Below, piece after piece: positions 1-7,457 of a DNA stretch of 30,320 nucleotides. The translations under genes and the position numbers were made by a program. This DNA is from CAZEFK01 sp964511405 (GTDB lineage: Bacteria > Pseudomonadota > Alphaproteobacteria > Elsterales > Elsteraceae): the NCBI GenBank assembly GCA_964511405.1, contig CAZEFK010000079.1, positions 1-30,320 on the forward strand, written 5' to 3'. Position 1 is the first letter of the stretch; each line of letters opens with the position of its first letter. The notes under the pieces were generated by a model. It was not told the DNA's origin and ran no database searches. It saw only the letters and a program-made list of their open reading frames with translations.

Positions 1-65
1 TGCACCGAATCACAACATATTGATCCGATTCAAGACCTTTTGGGATCGGCTCTCATCCCGCGCAG

Positions 66-734
66 GTGCACTTGTTTCGGGACGTTGCCGTCGAAATGGA
101 ACCGCTCCAGGTTGGCGGTGAGCTGCTTGAGGTCGCATTACCTGGGATCGCGAAAGCACATCTCGTCGAGCCGCCAATGGAATCTCCTCCCTCGAATTTT
201 GTCGAGGCGCATGCCAACGCGGCGCAGCGGAAGGCGAACAGTCTCGTTTGGCATGAATTTTATCAGCGGCCGCGTCAGGTCGTGACGGTCCCCGCTCGTG
301 TTGACGACGAGATATTCTGGCGCAAGATAAGCGAGCTCGCGGGCCTGGTTGGCCCCGAGCCGCTCCTGATGATTTCCCTTCAGGCCGAGGTCGGCACCCT
401 TCGTCGTTTCCTCTTCAGCGCGCCTGGAGACAGGCCGAGCCTGAAGGTTGAGCTAAAGGCGCGAGCGAACCATAACGGCGTTTATGTGGCGACAGTCGAA
501 AATATTGACGTATACGGGGCCAACTGCTCGCCAGGCACCTCGTGGCTGTTCTCAGCAAAAGCTTTGCGATCGGTGCGCTACGCCTCGATCGATGAAGAGG
601 GACGCTTCGTTACGCTCAAGTTCGAGTTAGGAGAAGGCCTAAAAGGCACTCTTCGGGCGTGCTTTAGCCGGAGTGCCGTTTGGGCCGGAACACCTACTTT
701 CGAGGTTCGTTTGGCGGATCCGGATAAGGTTTAG
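66..734 (+). CDS. hypothetical protein, low-GC accessory gene
   Basis: I do not recognise this protein, up to 222 residues. The frame is open from a TGA at 21-23. Possible starts are GTG at 66 and ATG at 96; neither has a convincing ribosome-binding site, so the N-terminus is uncertain. The C-terminal two thirds look like a soluble alpha/beta protein with no signal peptide or membrane segment. The stretch is clearly less GC-rich than the genes after 1500 and uses codons rare elsewhere in the window (TTA, ATA, AAA, AAT), which suggests recent acquisition. It converges on the DUF2442 gene, with 23 bases between the stops. A real gene is favoured by codon use and length, but it could be a remnant of a longer gene. 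Confidence 0.45.
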   Translation: MHLFRDVAVEMEPLQVGGELLEVALPGIAKAHLVEPPMESPPSNFVEAHANAAQRKANSLVWHEFYQRPRQVVTVPARVDDEIFWRKISELAGLVGPEPLLMISLQAEVGTLRRFLFSAPGDRPSLKVELKARANHNGVYVATVENIDVYGANCSPGTSWLFSAKALRSVRYASIDEEGRFVTLKFELGEGLKGTLRACFSRSAVWAGTPTFEVRLADPDKV

Positions 735-757
735 TCGAGAAAATCCGGCACTTCGGT

Positions 758-1174
758 TCAGCTCACGGATTTACGCGGCCTGCCTCCCCTGGCGCCATTC
801 CGTCGGGCGGCGTCGGCCTTCATCGGCGATGTCGCGCTGCCCGCTCGGGCGGCCCGCAGCCGGTCCATATAGGCCTTCGTGCCGAACAGGCCAGCCAGCA
901 AGCCAGGAAGGCTAAGGTCGACGTCGAGGCTCTCCCAGTGCAGCCCATAGCCGGCACCCAGGATCTCGACCTCGGCGAGATCGGCATCGCTCGCATCGGC
1001 GAGGCCCTCTGCGAGCCGAGCTGGGAAGGCGAAGCTGCAGTCATTGTCGAGTTCGACCAGCACGCGGCCGCTTCCGGCATCGTAGCGGGCCGTCATCGCC
1101 CGAGGCTCGGTCGCTGCGGACAGCTGGCCGCGCCGCTCGGCTTCCTCAAGCATACGATCAAGATCGTCGGCCAT
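758..1174 (-). CDS. DUF2442 domain protein, putative antitoxin of a DUF4160/DUF2442 pair
   Basis: 138 residues. The central part (about residues 27-100) fits the DUF2442 pattern: a short strand pair (RVLVELDND), an F-P-A-R-L-A-E-G-L segment, then the typical L-A-E-V-E-I-L-G-x-G-x-x-x-H-W motif ending near W80 and a D-x-D-x-S-x-P-G-L-L loop. The C-terminus is basic (GGRPRKS, residues 130-136) and resembles an AT-hook, so DNA binding is plausible. It lies downstream of the DUF4160 gene and overlaps it by 17 bases, so the two are translated from one message. Paired DUF4160-DUF2442 genes are predicted toxin-antitoxin-like modules; which partner is toxic is inferred, not shown. Confidence 0.8.
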   Translation of the reverse strand: MADDLDRMLEEAERRGQLSAATEPRAMTARYDAGSGRVLVELDNDCSFAFPARLAEGLADASDADLAEVEILGAGYGLHWESLDVDLSLPGLLAGLFGTKAYMDRLRAARAGSATSPMKADAARRNGARGGRPRKSVS

Positions 1175-1406
1175 GGATTGCCTCCCACGCTTCCAGCAGC
1201 CTCGCCCGCCGCATCCGGGCCTCCAGGAGCAGGCGGCGGAGGTTCGTCCGGGCGATGCCGTGGGCCCAGTCGACTGTCACATCCCCGCCGGCCGCCAGCT
1301 CGATCTTCGCCTCGCCGCCTTGCCCGAACACATGGACGTGGGGTGGCGCATGGTCGTTGACGAAAATGACGAACCGGAAGCCGAACGCTCGATGCACGGT
1401 GACCAT
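1158..1406 (-). CDS. DUF4160 domain protein, putative toxin partner
   Basis: 82 residues, the usual size for DUF4160. The family signature is clear: F-x-F-V-I-F-V-N-D-H-A-P-P-H-V-H-V (H19, H23 and H25), followed by a short beta segment and an R/L-rich C-terminal helix. ATG at 1404-1406 is the first start after the promoter palindrome. No Shine-Dalgarno sequence precedes it; with the -10-like GATAAT at 1427-1422 the message would have a leader of about nine bases, so it may be leaderless. It is the first gene of a two-gene operon with the DUF2442 gene. The biochemical activity of DUF4160 is not established. Confidence 0.82.
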   Translation of the reverse strand: MVTVHRAFGFRFVIFVNDHAPPHVHVFGQGGEAKIELAAGGDVTVDWAHGIARTNLRRLLLEARMRRARLLEAWEAIHGRRS

Positions 1407-1413
1407 AGGTAGA

Positions 1414-1438
1414 GATAACCCATTATCGATGGGTTATC
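1414..1438. promoter_or_regulatory. perfect palindrome at the DUF4160/DUF2442 promoter
   Basis: Two perfect 10-base arms, GATAACCCAT and ATGGGTTATC, flank a five-base spacer (TATCG). On the minus strand the repeat contains GATAAT (1427-1422), a good -10, 15 bases upstream of the DUF4160 start codon. A repeat covering the core promoter of a toxin-antitoxin-like operon is the expected place for an autoregulatory operator. That it binds the DUF2442 protein or the complex is inference. Confidence 0.7.
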
Positions 1439-1539
1439 AACGGTGGTCCCCCGATTGCCGGTCCTCTGTCGACTTGGTTTTGGTTTCAGTGCCTGCTGTC
1501 GAAAGCGTGTAGGCTCGTGGTCGATCGGGGAGGATCGCC

Positions 1540-2277
1540 ATGGGCCCGTTCGACCTCAGCGGCAAGACGGCGCTGGTCACCGGCGCCAGCCAGGGGCTGG
1601 GCGCGCACTTCGCGCGCACCCTGGCCGCCGCCGGGGCGCGGGTGGTGCTGGGCGCCCGGCAGGCGGCGAAGCTGGCCGAGGTGGCGGCGGCGGTGGGCGG
1701 CGTGCCGGTCGCCCTCGACGTGCGCGACCCCGGCAGCATCGAGGCGGCGCTTGAGGCCGCCGGCCCGGTCGACATCCTGATCAACAATGCCGGGGTGACT
1801 GCTCCGGGCCCGGCGCTGCAGACCACGCCAGAGGCCTGGGACCGGGTGCTCGGCACCAACCTCACCGGCGCCTTCGCCGTGGCTCAGGCGGTGGCGCGCC
1901 GCATGGTGGCCGCCGGCCGCGGCGGCAGCGTCGTCAACATCGCCTCGATCCTGGGACTGCGGGTGGCCGGCCAGGTCGCGGCCTATGCCGCCGCCAAGGC
2001 CGGCCTGATCCAGCTGACCCAGGCGCTGGCGCTGGAATGGGCGCGCCACGGCGTCCGGGTCAACGCCCTGGCGCCGGGCTATATCGAGACCGACCTCAAC
2101 CGCGCGTTCTTCGCCACCGAGGCCGGGCAGGCGATGATCCGGCGCATCCCGCAGCGCCGGCTGGGCCGTCCGGACGACCTGGACGGCCCGCTGCTGCTGC
2201 TGGCGTCCGATGCCGGACGCTATATGACGGGGGCGGTGATCGCGGTCGATGGCGGCCACCTGGTCAGCAGCTTGTAG
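1540..2277 (+). CDS. SDR family NAD(P)-dependent oxidoreductase
   Basis: 245 residues, a classical short-chain dehydrogenase. Visible motifs: TGASQGLG cofactor loop (14-21), NNAG (82-85), structural N107, catalytic S136, Y149 and K153 (YAAAK), and the P-G motif after the active site. A strong ribosome-binding site (GGGGAGGA, 1527-1534) fixes the ATG. It is the first of four same-strand genes and ends 12 bases before the acyl-CoA dehydrogenase. In an Lva-like pathway its counterpart, LvaD, reduces a 4-oxoacyl-CoA to the 4-hydroxyacyl-CoA; a 3-hydroxyacyl-CoA dehydrogenase role is equally possible from sequence. Substrate is not determined. Confidence 0.93.
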   Translation: MGPFDLSGKTALVTGASQGLGAHFARTLAAAGARVVLGARQAAKLAEVAAAVGGVPVALDVRDPGSIEAALEAAGPVDILINNAGVTAPGPALQTTPEAWDRVLGTNLTGAFAVAQAVARRMVAAGRGGSVVNIASILGLRVAGQVAAYAAAKAGLIQLTQALALEWARHGVRVNALAPGYIETDLNRAFFATEAGQAMIRRIPQRRLGRPDDLDGPLLLLASDAGRYMTGAVIAVDGGHLVSSL

Positions 2278-2289
2278 CGAGGCGCTTCC

Positions 2290-3489
2290 ATGGACTTCAC
2301 CCTGAGCCCCGAGATCGAGGCGGCGCGGGTCCGCATCCGCGCCTTCGTCGAAACCGAGGTCCTGCCGGCCGAGGACGACCCCGCGGCCTGGGACGCGCAC
2401 GAGAACATTGCCGAACCGGCGCTGCAGCGGCTACGCGAAAAAGCCAAGGCAGCCGGCCTGTGGGCGCCGCAGATGCCGGCCGAGCGCGGCGGCATGGGGC
2501 TGGGGCTGGTCGGCATGGCCGCCTGCTACGAAGAGATGAACCGGTCGGTGTTCGGGCCCGTCGTGTTCAACGCCGCCGCCCCCGACGACGGCAACATGAT
2601 GGTGCTGGAAAAGGTCGCGACGCCGGCGCAGAAGGCGCGGTGGCTGCAGCCGATCGTCGACGGCCGCGTGCGCTCGGCCTTCGCCATGACCGAGCCGGCA
2701 CCCGGTGCTGGGTCCGATCCATCGGCCATGCTCACCCGCGCCGAGCGCCGCGGCGACCGCTGGGTCGTCCAGGGCCGCAAATGGTTCATCACCGGCGCCG
2801 GCGTGGCCCAGCATTTCATCCTGATCGCCCGCACCTCGGACGACCCGCGCAAGGGCCTGACCGCCTTCCTGTTCGACCGCGACCAGCCGGGGTGGGAGCT
2901 GGTCCGCCGCATCCCGATCATGGGCCCCGAGGAGCATGGCGGCCATTGCGAGCTGGCCTTCGACGGCCTGGAGATCCCCGACGAGAACCGCCTGATGGGC
3001 GTCGGCGACGGCCTGAAGCTGACCCAGATCCGCCTCGGCCCGGCGCGGCTGACCCACTGCATGCGCTGGCTGGGCCTGGCCAAGCGGGCGCTGGAGATCG
3101 CATCGGGTTACGTGTGTGCGCGCGACAGCTTCGGCGCCAAGCTGGCCGAGCACGAGGGCGTGCAGTGGCTGCTGGGCGAAGCCGCGATGGCGATCCAGAC
3201 CGGCCGCCTGCTGACCATGCATGCCGCCTGGCGGCTGGCTCAGGGCGATTTCGCGCGCTCGGAGGTGTCGATGGCCAAGGTCGCGGTCGCCGACACCCTG
3301 CACAAGGCGGTCGACACAGCGATCCAGCTGTGCGGTGCCCGCGGTTATTCCCGCGACACCCGGCTGGAATGGATCTATCGCTATGCCCGCCAGGCGCGGC
3401 TGGTCGATGGCGCCTCGGAGGTCCACAAGATGGTGCTGTCCCGGGCCTATCTCGATGGCGGCCTCGATTTCTGGCGGTGGGGGGCGTGA
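2290..3489 (+). CDS. acyl-CoA dehydrogenase, ACAD10/11-like (LvaC-like)
   Basis: 399 residues, a full-length flavin acyl-CoA dehydrogenase with N-terminal helical, central beta (AMTEPAPGAGSDPS) and C-terminal helical domains. The candidate catalytic glutamate is E377 in D-G-A-S-E-V-H. The GPARLTHCMRWLG stretch and the DG-x-x-EVH end match the ACAD10/ACAD11 subgroup rather than fatty-acid MCAD/SCAD types. In that subgroup the dehydrogenase works with an APH-type kinase on 4-hydroxyacyl-CoAs: the kinase phosphorylates the 4-hydroxyl and the flavoprotein removes phosphate. The next gene is exactly such a kinase, directly abutting (stop TGA then ATG), which supports this role. The exact acyl chain is unknown. 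Confidence 0.93.
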   Translation: MDFTLSPEIEAARVRIRAFVETEVLPAEDDPAAWDAHENIAEPALQRLREKAKAAGLWAPQMPAERGGMGLGLVGMAACYEEMNRSVFGPVVFNAAAPDDGNMMVLEKVATPAQKARWLQPIVDGRVRSAFAMTEPAPGAGSDPSAMLTRAERRGDRWVVQGRKWFITGAGVAQHFILIARTSDDPRKGLTAFLFDRDQPGWELVRRIPIMGPEEHGGHCELAFDGLEIPDENRLMGVGDGLKLTQIRLGPARLTHCMRWLGLAKRALEIASGYVCARDSFGAKLAEHEGVQWLLGEAAMAIQTGRLLTMHAAWRLAQGDFARSEVSMAKVAVADTLHKAVDTAIQLCGARGYSRDTRLEWIYRYARQARLVDGASEVHKMVLSRAYLDGGLDFWRWGA

Positions 3490-4518
3490 ATGGACGAGGG
3501 CGCGCGGCTGCGCCTGGGCGACTGGCTGGCGCCGGCGCTGGAGGCCGACCGGGTCGCGGTCGATGCCGTGGCCCGGCTCGGTGGCGGCGCGATCCAGCAG
3601 ACCTGGCTGGTCGAGCTGGGCGTCGAGGGCGGGCCCAGCGAGGGCGCCCTGGCCGTGGTGCTGCGCACCGACGCCCCGTCGGGCGTCGCCTTCAGCCTGA
3701 GCCGTGCCCAGGAGTTCCAGGTGCTGCAGGCCGCGTTCGCGGCCGGCGTCACGGTGCCCGAGCCCTTGGCCCTGTGCACCGACGCCGCCGTGATCGGCCG
3801 GCCCTTCGCGATCCTGGCCAAGGCCGAGGGCACCGTCGACCCGCGTCGCCTGGTCCGTGACGACGGCCTGGTGCCGGACCGTGAGGCCCTGGGCCGGGCG
3901 ATCGGGCGCGAGCTGGCGCTGATCCACCGCATCCGGCCCCAGCCGGGCCGGCTGGACACCCTGCCGCCGCCGCCCGCGGGCCATCCCGCGGCCGCGCGCA
4001 TCGCCGAGCTGCGCGACCATCTGGACCGGCTGCCCGATCCCCAGCCGGCCCTGGACTGGGGCCTGCGCCGGCTGGAACGCCTGTTGCCGGCGCCGGCCGC
4101 GGTGGTGCTGCGCCACGGCGACTTCCGCACCGGCAACATCATGGTCGAGCGCAACCGGGTGACCGCCGTGCTCGATTGGGAGTTCGCCGGCTGGGGCGAC
4201 CCGCATGAGGATCTGGGCTGGTTCTGCGCCCGCTGCTGGCGCTTCGGCGCCGATCGGCGCGAAGGCGGCGGCCTGACCAGCCGCGACGCCGTCTATCGCG
4301 GCTACGAGACCGCCGCCGGCGTCGCGATCGATCTGGCCGCGGTGCCCTGGTGGGAAGTGCTGGCGACCATCCGCTGGGCGATTATCGCCTTGCAGCAGGG
4401 GTTGCGTCACCGCGCCGAGGCCGACCCGGCGCTGGAACCGGCGCTGACCGGCCGCCTGGCGCCGCAGCTGGCCTGGGACATGCTGGACCAGCTCGACCGC
4501 CTGGGCGGCCGAGGGTAG
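3490..4518 (+). CDS. APH-fold phosphotransferase, LvaA/ACAD11-kinase-like
   Basis: 342 residues, aminoglycoside-phosphotransferase/choline-kinase fold. The catalytic loop is HGDFRTGN (209-216) with D211 as base and N216 as metal ligand; the second metal motif is LDWEFAGWGDP (D229). The N-terminal lobe has the G-G-G nucleotide loop (about 31-33) and the V-V-L-R strand. The start codon follows the previous stop without a gap, so translation is coupled to the dehydrogenase. Nothing suggests antibiotic resistance: in this context the likely substrate is a 4-hydroxyacyl-CoA, as for LvaA of Pseudomonas putida and the kinase domains of ACAD10/11. That assignment rests on gene context and family resemblance. 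Confidence 0.9.
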   Translation: MDEGARLRLGDWLAPALEADRVAVDAVARLGGGAIQQTWLVELGVEGGPSEGALAVVLRTDAPSGVAFSLSRAQEFQVLQAAFAAGVTVPEPLALCTDAAVIGRPFAILAKAEGTVDPRRLVRDDGLVPDREALGRAIGRELALIHRIRPQPGRLDTLPPPPAGHPAAARIAELRDHLDRLPDPQPALDWGLRRLERLLPAPAAVVLRHGDFRTGNIMVERNRVTAVLDWEFAGWGDPHEDLGWFCARCWRFGADRREGGGLTSRDAVYRGYETAAGVAIDLAAVPWWEVLATIRWAIIALQQGLRHRAEADPALEPALTGRLAPQLAWDMLDQLDRLGGRG

Positions 4519-4542
4519 AGTCGGCCATAGACAGGAGACCGG

Positions 4543-4908
4543 ATGCACGATCAGCCGGACGGACCGACGCTGCTGCGCATCGCCCGCGCCACGCTGCTGG
4601 ATAGCGTGCTGCCGGCCTTGTCGGGGGAGCGGCGCTATGCCGGGCTGATGGTCGCCCAGGCCATGGCGATCGCGCTGCGCGAGCTGGACGACACCGGCGA
4701 CGCCGCCGGTATCGAGCGCGCCCAGCTGGCCGCCCGCTATCCCGACATGCCGGACGATGCCGATCTGGCGGCCTTGCGCCGGCGGCTGGTCGCCGACATC
4801 CGCGCCGGCACCGCCGACGACGATGCCGAGGTCACGGCCCTGATCCGGGCGCAGGTGCGCGGCCGCCTGGCGCTGACCCGGCCGGAGCTGCTGCAGGGGC
4901 CGGAATAA
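4543..4908 (+). CDS. DUF6285-type small protein, probable kinase partner (LvaB-like)
   Basis: 121 residues, all-helical, no signal peptide. The N-terminal motif R-A-T-L-L-D-S-V-L-P-A-L-S-G-E-R-R-Y and the following A-x-A-M-A-I-A-L-R-E-L helix match what I know as DUF6285, commonly found next to APH-type kinases and acyl-CoA dehydrogenases. A good ribosome-binding site (CAGGAGA) precedes the ATG, and the gap to the kinase gene is only 24 bases. In the levulinate pathway the small protein LvaB sits beside LvaA and is needed with it for phosphorylation of 4-hydroxyvaleryl-CoA; the same helper role is inferred here. Homology to LvaB itself should be tested. Confidence 0.8.
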   Translation: MHDQPDGPTLLRIARATLLDSVLPALSGERRYAGLMVAQAMAIALRELDDTGDAAGIERAQLAARYPDMPDDADLAALRRRLVADIRAGTADDDAEVTALIRAQVRGRLALTRPELLQGPE

Positions 4909-4976
4909 CGGTCGCCCCCGGATCGTCGGCCCCAAGTCCCCCGTTATGCCTTAGGTCCTGCTTCGGAAGGATTTCC

Positions 4977-5228
4977 ATGCGCGAACCGCTCACGCGATTT
5001 CCCAAGCGGCCGACCGGGCCTGCCGAGCTGCGCCGGACGCTGGCCGAATGCCAGGCGATGCTGGCCAACCCGCGGCTGTCCCCGGAAATGCGCCAGGCGC
5101 TGGTCGACCGTGTCGGCCAGCTCCGCGCCGACCTCGAGGCCGACGCCCAGCGCCGGGCGCGCAAGGCGGCCGAGGCGCCGCCGCCACGCCCGGGCCGTCG
5201 CCGCGACCGCACGCCGTCCGTCGGTTAG
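4977..5228 (+). CDS. small hypothetical protein
   Basis: 83 residues. ATG is preceded by a good ribosome-binding site (GGAAGGA about eight bases upstream). The protein has a basic N-terminus, a predicted helical middle (about 15-65, many E, R, L, A, Q) and a Pro/Arg-rich tail (PPPRPGRRRDR). No signal peptide or membrane segment. I do not recognise it. It converges with the binding-protein gene, with nine bases between the stops. It lies 68 bases beyond the DUF6285 gene and may have its own promoter (TATGCC-like -10 in that gap). Confidence 0.6.
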   Translation: MREPLTRFPKRPTGPAELRRTLAECQAMLANPRLSPEMRQALVDRVGQLRADLEADAQRRARKAAEAPPPRPGRRRDRTPSVG

Positions 5229-5237
5229 TCGCCTCGA

Positions 5238-6452
5238 TCAGTTGACCAGGGGGCAATGGCCCTCGGCCATCGGCCGGTAGGCCTGATCGGGCGGGATCGT
5301 GGCTACCAGCTTCAGGTAGTCCCAGCCGCCGCGACTCTCGGCCGGGGCCTTGACCTGCATCAGATAGACCGGATGCAGGGCGCGGCCGTCGGGCCGCACC
5401 GTGCCGGGGCCGAACAGCGGGTCGTCGCTGGGCATCGCCTTCATCTGGTCGACCACCGCCTTGCCGTCGCCGGCGCTGCCGACCTTGGCCACGGCCTTCA
5501 GGTAGTGCAGGACCGCGGCATAGACCCCGGCCTGCATGTCGTTGGGCATGTTGTGGTGCGGCTCGCGCTCGGCATAGCGCTTGGCGAAGGCGCGGGTAGC
5601 GTCGGTGATGTCCCAATAGAACGGCGTCACCACCAGCAGGCCCTCGGTCGCGGCCAGGCCCAGGCCCTGCATCTGGTTGATGTTGATCACCGGGCCGACG
5701 ACGGTCATCGACTTGGTCAGGCCGAATTCGGCCGCTTGCTTGATCGCGTTCGAGGTGTCGCCGCCGGCGTTGGTCAGCGCCAGCACGTCGGCGCCCGAGG
5801 CCTGGGCCTGCAGCAGATAGGTCGAGAAGTCGGCGGTGCCGAGCGGATGCAGGGCATGGCCGACGACCGTGCCGCCTGATTTGGTGACGGCGTCGGCGGT
5901 GCTGCTCTCCAGGTCGTGGCCGAAGGCATAGTCGGCGGTGATGAAGAACCACTTCTTGCCGCCGCGCGCGACGGCGGCGCGGCCCAGGCTGTGGCCGACC
6001 GACCAGGTGTCGTAGGTCCAGTGCACGGTGTTGGGCGAGCATTTGGCGCCGGTCAGGTCGGAAGTGCCGGCGCCCGACCCGACGAACACCTTGTTGCGCT
6101 GGCGCGCGAGGTCCGCGACCGCCAGCGCCACGGCCGAGTTGGGCACGTCGAAGACGGCGTCGACGCCGTCCAGGTCGAACCAGCGGCGGGTAATGGCGGC
6201 GCCGATGTCGGGCTTGTTCTCGTGGTCGGCGAACACGACCTCGATTTTCTTGCCCGCGACCGTGCCGCCGAAATCCTCGGCCGCCAACTGAGCCGCGACC
6301 ACCGAGCCGCGGCCCTGGAAGTCGGCGTAGACGCCGGACATGTCGTTGAGCACTCCGATCTTGACGGTGCCGTCGGCCGCGGTGGCGGCAGTGACACCGG
6401 CCAGCAGGGGGGCCAGCAGGGCGGACAGCGCGGCGATGCAGGTCTTCATCAT
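5238..6452 (-). CDS. ABC transporter substrate-binding protein, LIV/aromatic-acid type
   Basis: 404 residues from the ATGATG at 6452, chosen because GGGAGG lies ten bases upstream and a signal peptide follows directly (MMKTCIAALSALLAPLL..., cleavage near A-T-A-A-T-A-A). The mature protein is a type I periplasmic binding protein (Peripla_BP_6 family): D-G-T-V-K-I-G-V-L-N-D-M-S-G-V-Y start, two Rossmann-like lobes, and a late C-H-P-L-like end. No permease or ATPase gene is in the window. It is divergent from the MarR gene (56 bases apart) and near the feruloyl-CoA genes. In Rhodopseudomonas palustris the p-coumarate system includes a binding protein of this kind (CouP), so a hydroxycinnamate ligand is plausible but unproven. 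Confidence 0.9.
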   Translation of the reverse strand: MMKTCIAALSALLAPLLAGVTAATAADGTVKIGVLNDMSGVYADFQGRGSVVAAQLAAEDFGGTVAGKKIEVVFADHENKPDIGAAITRRWFDLDGVDAVFDVPNSAVALAVADLARQRNKVFVGSGAGTSDLTGAKCSPNTVHWTYDTWSVGHSLGRAAVARGGKKWFFITADYAFGHDLESSTADAVTKSGGTVVGHALHPLGTADFSTYLLQAQASGADVLALTNAGGDTSNAIKQAAEFGLTKSMTVVGPVININQMQGLGLAATEGLLVVTPFYWDITDATRAFAKRYAEREPHHNMPNDMQAGVYAAVLHYLKAVAKVGSAGDGKAVVDQMKAMPSDDPLFGPGTVRPDGRALHPVYLMQVKAPAESRGGWDYLKLVATIPPDQAYRPMAEGHCPLVN

Positions 6453-6508
6453 GCGGCGAGCGCCTCCCAACGCTCTTGGTTTGTCCCTAGGATGCGCGGC
6501 CATGACCG

Positions 6509-6994
6509 ATGGACGCGTGTGACCCCGTGACTGAGTCCGAGCCCGACGCCAACCCGCCCGCCGACGCGGACATCGACCTCGGGCGCCTGCCCGAGCTGGT
6601 CGGCTATGTGCTGCGTCGCGCCCAGCTGGCCGTGTTCACCGATTTCCACCGCAACTTCGCGGACATGGACATCCGGCCGACCCAATTCGGCGTGCTGGAG
6701 CTGGTCCAGCGCAACCCGGGTCTGCGCCCCTCGCAGCTCAGCGCGGCACTCGGCATCAAGCGCACCAACCTGGTGGTGCTGCTGGACGCGCTGGAGGACC
6801 GCGGCCTGCTCCGGCGCGAGCGGGCCTCCGGCGACCGGCGCGCCACGGCGTTGGTCCTGACCCCGGCCGGCAGCCGCCTGCTCGCCCGGCTGTGGGCGGC
6901 CAATGACCACCACGAGGCCAACCTGACTGCGCGCCTGGGTGAGGACGGTCGGCGCCAGCTCCTGGCGCTGCTGGAGCGGCTGATGGATTTGTAG
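6509..6994 (+). CDS. MarR family transcriptional regulator
   Basis: 161 residues with a winged helix: helix-turn-helix about 74-98 (L-R-P-S-Q-L-S-A-A-L-G-I-K-R-T-N-L) and a wing about 103-117 containing the family D-R-R-A motif (ASGDRRATALVLT). The N-terminal 25 residues are acidic and probably disordered; GTG at 6527 is an alternative start, as no clear ribosome-binding site marks ATG 6509. It lies between the binding protein and the feruloyl-CoA operon. MarR regulators (CouR, FerR, HcaR) commonly repress hydroxycinnamate genes and are released by the acyl-CoA. It is the likely regulator of the 7017-11347 operon; a candidate site is described at 11380. Confidence 0.92.
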   Translation: MDACDPVTESEPDANPPADADIDLGRLPELVGYVLRRAQLAVFTDFHRNFADMDIRPTQFGVLELVQRNPGLRPSQLSAALGIKRTNLVVLLDALEDRGLLRRERASGDRRATALVLTPAGSRLLARLWAANDHHEANLTARLGEDGRRQLLALLERLMDL

Positions 6995-6995
6995 A

Positions 6996-7010
6996 GGTGC
7001 GACGCGCACC
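6996..7010. other. short inverted repeat between convergent genes
   Basis: GGTGCG and CGCACC are separated by three bases just after the MarR stop codon, in the 22-base gap before the end of the thioesterase gene. There is no T-run on either side, so it is at best a weak termination or mRNA-end hairpin. Confidence 0.3.
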
Positions 7011-7016
7011 GATGTC

Positions 7017-7457
7017 CTACCGCGGCCCGAAGCACGCCGTCACCGCGGGCGGGATCGCCTTGGCCTTGATGGCGTCGGGCCGGTCGGGATCGCGGCCGGT
7101 CCACACCCGCGTCTCGGTGCAGTCGACCGCAAGGCGCCCGTCGCGGCAGAGGCGATGGAGGATGTCGAAGCTGCTGCGCCGGAACTGGGTGACGGCGCTT
7201 TCGATCACCACCGCGTCGCCGAACCGGCAGGGAGCGTGAAACACGGCGCGGGTGTCGACCATCGGCGTGCCGATGATGTCGTAGGTGGCCAGCAGGTCGC
7301 GCTTCAACAGGCCGGTTGCGGCCGTGAACAGGGCGTGGGTCGCGGCATCGAACATCGCGAAATAACGCGGATAGAACACGATGCCGGCGGGATCGCAGTC
7401 GCCCCACTCGACGGTGAGCGTGCGCACGTGGGTGAAGGTCGGCTCGGCGTCGGCCAT
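7017..7457 (-). CDS. 4-hydroxybenzoyl-CoA thioesterase-like hotdog protein
   Basis: 146 residues starting at ATG 7457, which shares one base with the thiolase stop (TGATG). Hotdog fold. The V-E-W-G-D-C-D-P-A-G-I-V-F-Y-P-R-Y-F stretch (16-33) is the signature of the Pseudomonas-type 4-hydroxybenzoyl-CoA thioesterase, with D22 at the position of its catalytic Asp17. Last gene of the operon. The likely reaction is hydrolysis of an aromatic acyl-CoA such as 4-hydroxybenzoyl-CoA or vanilloyl-CoA to the free acid. This is the expected final step if the side chain is shortened by thiolysis. The aromatic specificity is inferred from the motif and neighbours; a general YbgC-like role cannot be excluded. 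Confidence 0.88.
   Translation of the reverse strand: MADAEPTFTHVRTLTVEWGDCDPAGIVFYPRYFAMFDAATHALFTAATGLLKRDLLATYDIIGTPMVDTRAVFHAPCRFGDAVVIESAVTQFRRSSFDILHRLCRDGRLAVDCTETRVWTGRDPDRPDAIKAKAIPPAVTACFGPR

Noticed and set aside
3490..4518. Aminoglycoside resistance kinase
   Set aside because: The fold is shared, but the operon and the pairing with an ACAD11-like dehydrogenase point to an acyl-CoA substrate.
2431..4935. 834-codon open frame on the minus strand opposite the acyl-CoA dehydrogenase and kinase genes
   Set aside because: It mirrors high-GC coding sequence on the plus strand, its translation is rich in G, Q, R, A and H with no motif, and the plus-strand genes have full family signatures.
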